Source of the DNA: DATBGZ01 sp036557785
Lineage (GTDB): Bacteria > Actinomycetota > Actinomycetes > Mycobacteriales > Micromonosporaceae
Length of the DNA stretch: 64,000 bases
NCBI GenBank assembly: GCA_036557785.1
Contig: DATBGZ010000014.1
Location: 85,912-149,911 of the forward strand
Direction: 5' to 3'
The notes beneath the pieces were generated by a model. It was not told the DNA's origin. It did not search any database and worked only from the letters and a program-made list of their open reading frames with translations. Positions 42,137 to 49,637 of this stretch are shown one piece after another (within the stretch, counting starts at the first letter, position 1; each line of letters opens with the position of its first letter). The translations under genes and the position numbers were made by a program.

Positions 42137-43023
42137 TCGGGGCGCACACGCCGACGGCAGGCGGGCTGGCGAAGGCGGCGCTGCCCTACCTCGACGCCGC
42201 GGGGGCGGGTGTGGTGCAGGTCTTCGTCTCCAACCCGCGGGGATGGGCGCTCTCCGACGGCGACCCGGCCCAGGACGACTCGTTCGTGCTCGGGCTCGAG
42301 GAACGCCGGGTACCGGCATTCGTGCACGCCTCGCTGCTGGTCAACCTCGGCTCGCCGACAGCGGCCACGGTGGAGCACTCATCGGCCGCCCTGGCCCACG
42401 GTCTGCGGCGAGCCGCCGCGATCGGGGCGCGCGGCCTGGTCTTCCACGCCGGCTCAGCGGTCGACGAGTCCCATCTCGCCTCGGCGCTGCGCCAGGTCCG
42501 CCGCGAGCTGGTTCCCCTGCTCGACGCCGTCGCGGAGACGGGTGGGCCGAAGCTGCTCGTGGAGCCCAGCGCCGGCGGAGGGCGCAGTCTCGCCGCACGG
42601 GTGGAGGATCTCACGGGCTATCTCGACGCGGTCGACGGGCACCCGTGGCTCGGCGTCTGTCTGGACACGTGCCACGCATGGGCGGCGGGCCATGACGTCG
42701 CCACGCCTGGTGGCATGAGGCAGACTCTCGATGCCCTGATCGCCACCATCGGGCCCGGACGGCTGCTCCTGGTGCACGCCAACGACTCGCGGGATCCGTG
42801 CGGCTCACGCCGGGACCGTCACGAGAACATCGGCGCCGGCAACCTGGGTGAGGCCGCGTTCGCCGAGATGCTGGCTCACCCGGCGCTGGCGGGCGTGCCG
42901 GTCGTGGTCGAGACACCGAGCACGGGCCACACGGGCCATGCCGCCGACATCGCTACGCTGCGCCGCCTCGCCCCGCGACCTACGCTCGCCACCAAGCCCC
43001 GCCGCGCAACCCGTACGCCCTGA
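42103..43023 (+). CDS. nfo: Endonuclease IV (AP endonuclease)
   Basis: 306 residues, GTG at 42103 overlapping the pseudokinase end by 34 bases. The metal-site motifs of endonuclease IV are present: GAHTPTAGGLAKAAL near the start, VFHAGSAVDES, LLVEPSAGGG, LGVCLDTCHAWAAGHDV and LLLVHANDSRDPCGSRRDRH followed by ENIGAGNLG. It cleaves DNA at abasic sites in base excision repair. A TIM-barrel protein of normal length for the family. Confidence 0.93.
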   Translation: MRTAAATGNALIGAHTPTAGGLAKAALPYLDAAGAGVVQVFVSNPRGWALSDGDPAQDDSFVLGLEERRVPAFVHASLLVNLGSPTAATVEHSSAALAHGLRRAAAIGARGLVFHAGSAVDESHLASALRQVRRELVPLLDAVAETGGPKLLVEPSAGGGRSLAARVEDLTGYLDAVDGHPWLGVCLDTCHAWAAGHDVATPGGMRQTLDALIATIGPGRLLLVHANDSRDPCGSRRDRHENIGAGNLGEAAFAEMLAHPALAGVPVVVETPSTGHTGHAADIATLRRLAPRPTLATKPRRATRTP

Positions 43024-43028
43024 TCGGC

Positions 43029-44051
43029 CTATCCGCGCAGAATGGCGGCGAGCACCTCGATGGCACGGTCGATGCCGTCGTCGTCGACGTCGAGGTGGGT
43101 GATCAGGCGGCCCAGCGCGGGACCCAGCACCGATACCAGGACCCCCGCCTCCCGGGCTCGCGCGGCCAGGGTCACAGCGTCCACAGTGGACTTCGTCAGG
43201 TCGAGCAGGACGATGTTGGTCCGTACGGCTTCGGCGTCGACGACGCCGAAGGGCGCCAACGCGTCGGCGAGACGGCGCGCGCGGGCGTGGTCGTCGGCGA
43301 GCCGCTGCATGTGATGGGCCAGCGCGTACTGCCCGGCGGCGGCGAGGATGCCCGCCTGCCGCATGCCGCCACCGAGACGTTTGCGGATCACCCGGCCGGC
43401 GGCGACGCGCTCGCCGGTCGAGAGGAAGACCGAGCCGACCGGGGCACCCAGCCCCTTGGAGAGGCAGACCGACATCGTGTCGAAGAGCGCTCCGTAGGTC
43501 GCCAACGGCACCCCGTCGGCGATGTGGGCATGCCAGATGCGGGCACCGTCGCAGTGCAGCGCGAGCCCGGACGCGTCGGCGATGGCCCGCAGCTCCTGAA
43601 GTGTCGAGAGTGGAATGACCGCGCCACCGGCCCGGTTATGGGTCTGCTCGACGGCGATGGCACGGGTCGGCACGGCGTGATAGCCGTCGAGGCGCACCAT
43701 CGCCGCGACCTGCGTCGGATCGATGCCGGCGCCGACCGCAGGCCAGGTGCGGGTCGAGATACCACCGACGGCCGCGGCGGCACCGACCTCATAGGTCACC
43801 ACATGGGCGTCGGCGTCGCAGAGCAGCTCGTGGGCGGGCGGAACCAGGGTCTGGATCGCGGTCTGGTTGCCCATCGAGCCCGACGGCACGAACATGCCGG
43901 CCTGCTTGCCGAACAGCGCCGCGACCTGCGCCTCCAGCGCGTTGACGGTCGGGTCCTCGCCGTAGACGTCGTCACCGACCTCGGCGCTCGCCATCGCCTC
44001 CCGCATCGCCGGCGTGGGTCGGGTGACCGTGTCGCTGCGCAGGTCGATCAT
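43029..44051 (-). CDS. Low-specificity threonine aldolase
   Basis: 340 residues, ATG at 44049-44051 after GGAGGAG. A fold-type I PLP enzyme starting MIDLRSDTVTRPTPAMREAM, with GDDVYGEDPTVNALE, the PLP lysine in MSVCLSKGLGAPVGS and KRLGGGMRQAG. It splits L-threonine or allo-threonine to glycine and acetaldehyde. It is encoded 30 bases behind the DAHP synthase gene on the same strand, so they may share a transcript, but no pathway link is evident. Confidence 0.94.
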   Translation of the reverse strand: MIDLRSDTVTRPTPAMREAMASAEVGDDVYGEDPTVNALEAQVAALFGKQAGMFVPSGSMGNQTAIQTLVPPAHELLCDADAHVVTYEVGAAAAVGGISTRTWPAVGAGIDPTQVAAMVRLDGYHAVPTRAIAVEQTHNRAGGAVIPLSTLQELRAIADASGLALHCDGARIWHAHIADGVPLATYGALFDTMSVCLSKGLGAPVGSVFLSTGERVAAGRVIRKRLGGGMRQAGILAAAGQYALAHHMQRLADDHARARRLADALAPFGVVDAEAVRTNIVLLDLTKSTVDAVTLAARAREAGVLVSVLGPALGRLITHLDVDDDGIDRAIEVLAAILRG

Positions 44052-44081
44052 GCGTGCTCCTCCATACACAGTGGACGGTCC

Positions 44082-45473
44082 CTAGTCGCGCAGCATCTCC
44101 GCGACGAGGAACGCGAGCTCGAGCGCCTGCTGGGTGTTCAGGCGCGGATCGCAGGCCGTCTCGTACCGGCTCTCGAGGTCAGCCTCGTTGATGTCCTGGG
44201 CTCCGCCGAGGCACTCGGTCACATCCTCACCGGTCAGCTCCACGTGCAGCCCACCCGGGTGGGTCTCCAGCGACTTATGCACCTCGAAGTAGCCGAGCAC
44301 CTCGTCGACGATCCGGTCGAAGTGGCGGGTCTTGTACCCGTTGGATGACTCGATGGTGTTGCCGTGCATCGGATCGCACTGCCACACCACACGGTGGCCA
44401 GCCGCGGTGACCTTCTCCACGATCGGGGGCAGCGTGTCGCGCACCCGGTGGTTGCCCATCCGGGAGACGAGCGTCAGCCGACCCGGGATGTTGTCGGGGT
44501 TGAGCCGTTCGCACACTTCGATGGCTGTCTCGGGCGTGGTGGAGGGTCCGAGTTTGACGCCGATCGGGTTGGCGATCCGGGACGCGAAGTCGATGTGCGC
44601 GCCGTCGAGTTGCCGGGTGCGCTCGCCGACCCATAGGAAGTGTCCGGACAGGGCGTACGCCCGCCCACTGACCACGCGGGTCAGGGCCCGGTCGTACTCC
44701 AGGGCCAAGGCCTCGTGCGAGCAGTACAGGGTGACCGTACGCAGCGCCTCGTCGTCGGTGAGGCCACAGGCCCGGATGAACGCCAGGGCCCGGTCGATCT
44801 CCCGCGCGAGCGCCTCGTAGCGTTCGCCGAACGCCGACGTGCGGACGAAATCGCGATTCCAGTCGTGCACGGCGTGCAGATCCGCCAGTCCGCCCCCGAC
44901 ATAGGCCCGCAACATGTTCATGGCCGACGACGAGTTCGCGTACGCCCGGATCATCCGGGCCGGATCGGCGACCCGCGCCTCCCCGGTCGGGATCAGCGAG
45001 TTGATCATGTCGCCGCGGTACGCGGGCAGACCCAGCGAGTCGGTCTCCTGGGTACGCGGCTTGGTGTACTGGCCCGCGACCCGGGCAACCTTCACCACCG
45101 GCAGGCTCGCGCCATAGGTGAGCACGACCGCCATCTGCAGCAGGGTGCGCGAGTTGGAGAGCAGGTGTGCCTCGGTGTTGTCGGCGAAGGTCTCGGCGCA
45201 GTCACCGCCCTGCAGCAGGAACGCCTTGCCATCCGCGACCTCGGACAGGCGGTCGCGCAGCCCGTCGACCTCGTACGGGGCCACCACCGACGGCACCGTG
45301 GCCAGGACCGAGCAGACCTCGTCGACGGCGGCCTGGTCCGGCCACGGCGGGGTCTGCGCCCGCGGCAGGTCGCGCCAGCGGTCCAGCCCCAGCGCCTCGA
45401 TCTCGGCGGGGTCGTGGGCCGGGCGGCCGATCTCGAAGCCCGGATCCCGGAACCGGTGCCACTCCTGGCGCAT
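44082..45473 (-). CDS. aroG: Class II DAHP synthase
   Basis: 463 residues from the ATG at 45471-45473 (GGAAGG 6 bases upstream; an adjacent GTG adds one codon). The class II 3-deoxy-7-phosphoheptulonate synthase is shown by FLLQGGDCAETFADN, KVARVAGQYTKPRTQETDSL, LPAYRGDMIN, GEPVN-like DWNRDF and VVWQCDPMHGNTIESSNGYK. It joins phosphoenolpyruvate and erythrose 4-phosphate at the entry to aromatic amino acid synthesis. The 100-base gap to the next gene shows nothing notable. Confidence 0.97.
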   Translation of the reverse strand: MRQEWHRFRDPGFEIGRPAHDPAEIEALGLDRWRDLPRAQTPPWPDQAAVDEVCSVLATVPSVVAPYEVDGLRDRLSEVADGKAFLLQGGDCAETFADNTEAHLLSNSRTLLQMAVVLTYGASLPVVKVARVAGQYTKPRTQETDSLGLPAYRGDMINSLIPTGEARVADPARMIRAYANSSSAMNMLRAYVGGGLADLHAVHDWNRDFVRTSAFGERYEALAREIDRALAFIRACGLTDDEALRTVTLYCSHEALALEYDRALTRVVSGRAYALSGHFLWVGERTRQLDGAHIDFASRIANPIGVKLGPSTTPETAIEVCERLNPDNIPGRLTLVSRMGNHRVRDTLPPIVEKVTAAGHRVVWQCDPMHGNTIESSNGYKTRHFDRIVDEVLGYFEVHKSLETHPGGLHVELTGEDVTECLGGAQDINEADLESRYETACDPRLNTQQALELAFLVAEMLRD

Positions 45474-45574
45474 CACAGGCCTTCCGCTCGTCGTTGCCGG
45501 GTGGGTGACGCCCTCAGCCTACGGCTGCGGCCGACCGTGATCCGGACCGCCCGGCCCCGGCGAAGCACCGGTGC

Positions 45575-45922
45575 TCAGACCCGGCGGCGGCCGGCGAAGC
45601 CGGCGTCGAGGCGGTGGTACCAGGCGACGTCGTCGTCGCCCTCGAGCCAGCACCACAGGACGGGCTCGCCGCCCCGCTCGCCGGGCAGGTCGAGCAGGAG
45701 CGGCGCGAACCCCTTGACCTGCGCACCGGCCTCGGCGAAGTACTCCAGGTCGGCGAAGAGGCGTGCCTCGAGCCCCTTCGCCTCGGCGAGCCCGCCCAGG
45801 GTGCTGGTGCCGCTGCCCGCGAGGTCCGCGCGCAACTCCGCCAGGTCCGCCCGGGCGAGGAGAAATGCGTCGATGCGTGGACGTAGCTGGCGAACCACGG
45901 CGCGGGCTTCGTCGAGCAGCAC
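45575..45922 (-). CDS. DUF2203 family protein
   Basis: 115 residues from the GTG at 45920-45922, five bases after AGGGAGG. The N-terminus (LDEARAVVRQLRPRIDAFLL) is a helix like that of DUF2203. The family end is clear: VKGFAPLLLDLPGE, VLWCWLEGDDDVAWYH and RLDAGFAGRR (consensus VKdl..glvDFPa..... v.LCW..gE..i..wH...agf.gR). Function unknown. It begins 22 bases after proC ends, so it may be in the same operon. Confidence 0.82.
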   Translation of the reverse strand: MLLDEARAVVRQLRPRIDAFLLARADLAELRADLAGSGTSTLGGLAEAKGLEARLFADLEYFAEAGAQVKGFAPLLLDLPGERGGEPVLWCWLEGDDDVAWYHRLDAGFAGRRRV

Positions 45923-45944
45923 CCGAACCTCCCTCGTCGTACGG

Positions 45945-46748
45945 TCAGGCGTTGGCCGCGAGCTCCCGCGCCCTGTCCCGAGCCGCCTCGATGGCGGCGA
46001 GCATCGCCGCGCGCACGCCGTGGTTCTCCATCTCGCGGATGGCCGCGATCGTGGTGCCACCGGGCGAGGTGACCGCCTCACGCAGCTTCACCGGATGCTC
46101 CCCCGAGTCGCGCAGCATGATCGCCGAACCGATCGCGGTCTGCACGAGCAGGTCGTGGGCCACCTGCCGGGGCAGGCCGAGCAGGATGCCGGCATCGGTC
46201 ATCGCCTCGACGAGGTAGAAGAAGTACGCCGGACCCGACCCCGACAGCGCCGTCACCGCGTCCTGCTGGGTCTCGGGCAGCCGGATCGTCTTGCCGAGCG
46301 GCGTGAACATCTCCTCGGCGAGGTCCAGGTGCTCGGCGGTGGCGTGCGGGCCGGCGGAGATCGCGGTCATCGCCTCGTCGACGAACGCCGGGGTGTTGGT
46401 CATCACCCGCACCACCGGCGTGCCCTCGGGCAACCACTTGGCGAAGAACGAGATCGGCAGGCCCGCGCAGAGCGTCACGAGCAGCTTGTCCGACGGCATC
46501 AACGGTCCGAGCTCGGTCATCAGCGCGGCGGCATCCTGCGGCTTCACGGCGATCGCGAGCACGTCGGCGACCTTCACCACCTCGGCGTTGTCGACCATGC
46601 GGATGCCGTACTGCTCGGCGAGCTCGGCGGCCCGCTCCGGGCGGCGCTCGGTCGCGACGAGCGTCTGCGCCGGCCGCCCCGAGCGCAGCAGCCCCGCGAG
46701 CAGGGTCTCGCCGATCTGCCCCGCCCCGATCACCGCGATCGTGTGCAT
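45945..46748 (-). CDS. proC: Pyrroline-5-carboxylate reductase
   Basis: 267 residues, ATG at 46746-46748 after GGGAGGCG. An NAD(P)-binding start (TIAVIGAGQIGETLLAGLL) and a C-terminal domain with VTALSGSGPAYFFYLVEAMT, then VTSPGGTTIAAIREMENHGV. It makes L-proline from pyrroline-5-carboxylate. It is followed by a DUF2203 gene and preceded by a long palindrome that may be the end of the pfkA transcript. Confidence 0.96.
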   Translation of the reverse strand: MHTIAVIGAGQIGETLLAGLLRSGRPAQTLVATERRPERAAELAEQYGIRMVDNAEVVKVADVLAIAVKPQDAAALMTELGPLMPSDKLLVTLCAGLPISFFAKWLPEGTPVVRVMTNTPAFVDEAMTAISAGPHATAEHLDLAEEMFTPLGKTIRLPETQQDAVTALSGSGPAYFFYLVEAMTDAGILLGLPRQVAHDLLVQTAIGSAIMLRDSGEHPVKLREAVTSPGGTTIAAIREMENHGVRAAMLAAIEAARDRARELAANA

Positions 46749-46768
46749 CGTCGCCTCCCAGATCTTCC

Positions 46769-46830
46769 GTTGATCTAGGGCGGCGGACCGTGAGTTGATC
46801 TCCAACCACGGTCCCACGCCCTAGATCAAC
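46769..46830. repeat. 62-bp near-perfect nested palindrome between pfkA and proC
   Basis: The arms GTTGATCTAGGGCG (46769-46782) and CGCCCTAGATCAAC (46817-46830) are perfect inverted repeats. Inside, GGACCGTG (46785-46792) pairs with CACGGTCC (46807-46814), and GTTG (46794-46797) with CAAC (46803-46806), around a 5-base loop. That is about 26 base pairs with two small mismatched stretches. There is no T tract, so it differs from a classical terminator. The TTGATCTAGGG phrase resembles a dispersed palindromic element. Confidence 0.85.
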
Positions 46831-46840
46831 ACGTGATGGG

Positions 46841-47869
46841 TCACGAGCCGAAGAAGACCTCGGCCTCGGTGTAGCGCTCCAGGGGCACGGTCTTGAGCTC
46901 ACGGGTTCCCTCGACGAGCGGCACCCGGATGATGTCGGTGCCCCGCAACGCCATCATCGTGCCCCAGTCACCCTCGTGCACGGCGTCGATGGCGTGCAGG
47001 CCGAACCTCGTGGCGAGCACCCGGTCGTACGCCGTCGGGGTGCCGCCGCGCTGGATGTGCCCGAGCACGACCGTGCGGGCCTCCTTGCCCGTCTTCGCCT
47101 CCAACTGCTCGGCGAGCCATTGCCCGATGCCGCCCAGCCGGACGTGCCCGAACGCGTCCAGCTCCTGGTTCTGCAGCACCATCTGGCCCTCCAGGGGCAG
47201 CGCGCCCTCGGAGACCACAACGATCGGCGCGTACTGGTGCTGGAACCGCTTCTCGACGTACCCGGCCACCTGGTCGACATCGAACTGCCGCTCCGGCAAC
47301 AGGATCACGTTCGCGCCACCGGCGAGCCCGGCGTGCAGGGCGATCCAGCCGGCATGGCGGCCCATGACCTCCACCACGAGCGTGCGGTGGTGCGACTCGG
47401 CGGTCGTGTGCAACCGATCGATCGCCTCCATCGCGATGTTCACCGCGGTGTCGAAGCCGAAGGTGTAGTCGGTAGCGGAGAGGTCATTGTCGATCGTCTT
47501 CGGCACGCCCACGACGTGCACCCCGAGGTCGTACAGCTTGGTCGCCACCCCGAGCGTGTCCTCGCCACCGATTGCCACGAGGGCGTCGACCGCGAGGTCC
47601 GCGAGGTTCGTCTTGATCCGCTCGACACCGCTGTCGATCTTGAACGGGTTCGTCCGCGAGGACCCCAGGATCGTCCCGCCCCGCGGCAGGATGCCCCGGA
47701 CGTCCTTGACGCCCAGCGGCATCGTCTGGCCCTCCAACGGGCCGCGCCATCCGTCCCGGAAGCCGACGAACTCGTGACCGTATGTGTCCACGCCCTTGCG
47801 GACCACCGCCCGGATCACCGCGTTGAGACCGGGGCAGTCGCCGCCGCCGGTCAGCACTCCGATTCGCAT
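46841..47869 (-). CDS. pfkA: Group III 6-phosphofructokinase, PPi-type residue signature
   Basis: 342 residues, ATG after GGAGGTCAG. N-terminal TGGGDCPGLNAVIRAVV, FGFDTAVNIAMEAIDRL and VVVEVMGRHAGWIALHAGL are typical of the group III enzymes of actinobacteria. The phosphoryl-donor determinants read GGEDT (Asp104) and PKTIDND (Lys124). In this family Asp104 with Lys124 goes with pyrophosphate use, whereas ATP-type actinomycete enzymes have Gly104. The enzyme is therefore predicted to phosphorylate fructose 6-phosphate with PPi, reversibly; this is inference from two residues. Confidence 0.92.
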   Translation of the reverse strand: MRIGVLTGGGDCPGLNAVIRAVVRKGVDTYGHEFVGFRDGWRGPLEGQTMPLGVKDVRGILPRGGTILGSSRTNPFKIDSGVERIKTNLADLAVDALVAIGGEDTLGVATKLYDLGVHVVGVPKTIDNDLSATDYTFGFDTAVNIAMEAIDRLHTTAESHHRTLVVEVMGRHAGWIALHAGLAGGANVILLPERQFDVDQVAGYVEKRFQHQYAPIVVVSEGALPLEGQMVLQNQELDAFGHVRLGGIGQWLAEQLEAKTGKEARTVVLGHIQRGGTPTAYDRVLATRFGLHAIDAVHEGDWGTMMALRGTDIIRVPLVEGTRELKTVPLERYTEAEVFFGS

Positions 47870-48050
47870 GCTCTGCTGACCTCCAGTCAGTCAAAGGCTC
47901 GATGCAGCCCGAGACATCGACCGCCGACGCAGCGCTCGCTCGTCCGGCGTGCGGAGTGGCCCCGTGTGCTCCGGCCCGGCTTGCGCCTGGCGGAGTTTGG
48001 CACCCTTGCCAGCCCGGGGTGTGGGCCGCAACCGGACTGTAGTACGTCTC

Positions 48051-48617
48051 TCACGCTAAACGGTCGTTCACCCCGAGGGGTCCCGTCGAGGGTTGCGTCG
48101 TCATCGCGGAGAGCACCCGCCAGCGGGCCAGGTTGTGCCGGGCATCGACGAGCGCGTCGTGGCGCTGCTCCGCCTGGGGCAGTGCCGGGCGGCCGCGCTC
48201 GTCCCAGAGCTGGCGCAGATCCTTGGTGAAGCGTGGGATCTCCCGGGGCAGGTCCGGCATCCGCCCCCAGAGTTGGGCGAGCACCACGTGGTCGTACGCG
48301 GCGTACCAGGCCCACAGCTCAAGCTCACCAGGGCGGCCGGTCCCGGCCCGGGCGATCTGCTGGCCCGCCATTGGCTCGACGAGGAACGCGTAGAGATCGT
48401 CCCGGATGCGGGCGCGGGAACGCCAGGCCGGGTGCGCGGGCGAGGGGAGTCGGTCGAGCACGTTGCGCCGGACCCACGGCACCGCCGGGGCTGGATCGAA
48501 CTCCGTGGAGATCGCGTAGAACTCGCGTCCATGCTCGTCCACCACGCCGATCGACACGAGGTCGATGGTGCGGCCATCCTCGATGAACTCACAGTCATAG
48601 AAGTAGCGGTACGACAT
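48051..48617 (-). CDS. DEDD-type 3'-exoribonuclease (Rv2179c-like, 'exoribonuclease AS')
   Basis: 188 residues from the ATG at 48615-48617. The DEDD nuclease acids are in YRYFYDCEFIEDG (Asp/Glu), AAYDHVVLAQLWG and RHDALVDARHNL (His/Asp). The family is named polyadenylate-specific 3'-exoribonuclease AS and includes M. tuberculosis Rv2179c. It probably trims RNA 3' tails. A longer in-frame start is possible upstream but has no clear ribosome binding site. Confidence 0.88.
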   Translation of the reverse strand: MSYRYFYDCEFIEDGRTIDLVSIGVVDEHGREFYAISTEFDPAPAVPWVRRNVLDRLPSPAHPAWRSRARIRDDLYAFLVEPMAGQQIARAGTGRPGELELWAWYAAYDHVVLAQLWGRMPDLPREIPRFTKDLRQLWDERGRPALPQAEQRHDALVDARHNLARWRVLSAMTTQPSTGPLGVNDRLA

Positions 48618-48847
48618 CACCGCCCATGATGACCCATCACGCCACGCCACCCCCGAGAACAAGCCCGTACGGTGGGCACCGGCATGGCCCGGACGGCCGC
48701 GCGGCACGGTACGGACGGTCACGAGTGAGCGACACAGGCCCGGCACGCGAGTTGTGCTAGGCGGTGTGGCGAACGCGTAATAGCGTGGCCGTCACCGGAC
48801 GGTACGTCACCAAGGCGACAAGACCGCCCCCAAGTGGCCCGGGAGGG

Positions 48848-49552
48848 ATGACCACCGTGGATGTTCGGGTGACCGACACCGGCGACGTGCTCGCTGGCGT
48901 CGAGATGTTCGCAGGGCTCGAGCCGGAGGCCCGCCAACGGGTGATGGCCGCGGCCGTGCCCCGGACCTACCGCAAGGGACAGCTCCTGTTCGTCGAGGGC
49001 GACCCCGGCGAGTCGTTGATCATCCTGCGTCGCGGCGCCGTGCTCGTGTTCCGCACCGCGCCCACCGGCGAACGTGCCGTGCTCTCGGTGGTCCGCCCGC
49101 CGGATGTGCTCGGCGAGGTCTCGCTGCTCGATGGCTCGGCCCGGTCGGCCTCGGCGGAGGCGGTCGAGGACTGCACGGCACTCGCGCTGTCCCGGGGCGC
49201 CTTCATCGAGCTCGTCCACGGCAGCCCCCGCATGCTCGACGCGGTCATGCGCTCGCTCGGCGGCCTGATCCGCCGCCTCACCGAGCAGAACGCCGACCAC
49301 GTCTTCCTCGACCTGCCGGGCAGGGTGGCCAAGACGCTGGTCCGGCTCGCTGGTGACTCGTCCGCGCCGATGGTGACGATCGAGCTCAACCAGAGCCAAC
49401 TGGCCGAGATGGCCGGTGGCTCGCGGCAGAGCGTGAACCAGGCCATCGGCTCGTTCGCCAACCGGGGCTGGCTGCGTACCGAGGGCCGCCGGATCGTGGT
49501 CACCGATCTGCCCGCGCTGCGGCGGCGGGCGGGCATGACCGAACGGTCGTAA
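48848..49552 (+). CDS. Crp/Fnr-family transcriptional regulator
   Basis: 234 residues, ATG at 48848. The N-terminal cyclic-nucleotide-binding fold has RKGQLLFVEGDPGESLIIL, then PDVLGEVSLLDGSARSASA with the phosphate-binding Glu/Arg pattern of cNMP sites. The C-terminal winged HTH is IELNQSQLAEMAGGSRQSVN followed by QAIGSFANRGWL. It lies 85 bases before a class III cyclase gene on the same strand, so a cAMP link is plausible. The GGGAGGG lies directly against the ATG, so an upstream in-frame start remains possible. Confidence 0.9.
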   Translation: MTTVDVRVTDTGDVLAGVEMFAGLEPEARQRVMAAAVPRTYRKGQLLFVEGDPGESLIILRRGAVLVFRTAPTGERAVLSVVRPPDVLGEVSLLDGSARSASAEAVEDCTALALSRGAFIELVHGSPRMLDAVMRSLGGLIRRLTEQNADHVFLDLPGRVAKTLVRLAGDSSAPMVTIELNQSQLAEMAGGSRQSVNQAIGSFANRGWLRTEGRRIVVTDLPALRRRAGMTERS

Positions 49553-49637
49553 CAGATAGTCCGGAGCTGGTGCGGGCGTGCCACGATGACCCGCAAGTCG
49601 TACGCCGCCTGCGACCCCGCTGCCCCGGAGGAACACC

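Noticed and set aside
39866..42319. Long open frame on the minus strand opposite the PASTA protein gene
   Set aside because: Arg/Gly/His/Asp-rich composition, no domain pattern; it is the antisense shadow of a clear GC-rich gene.
46769..46830. Palindrome as a standard intrinsic terminator
   Set aside because: No T tract follows on either strand, and the nested symmetry is unlike a simple terminator.
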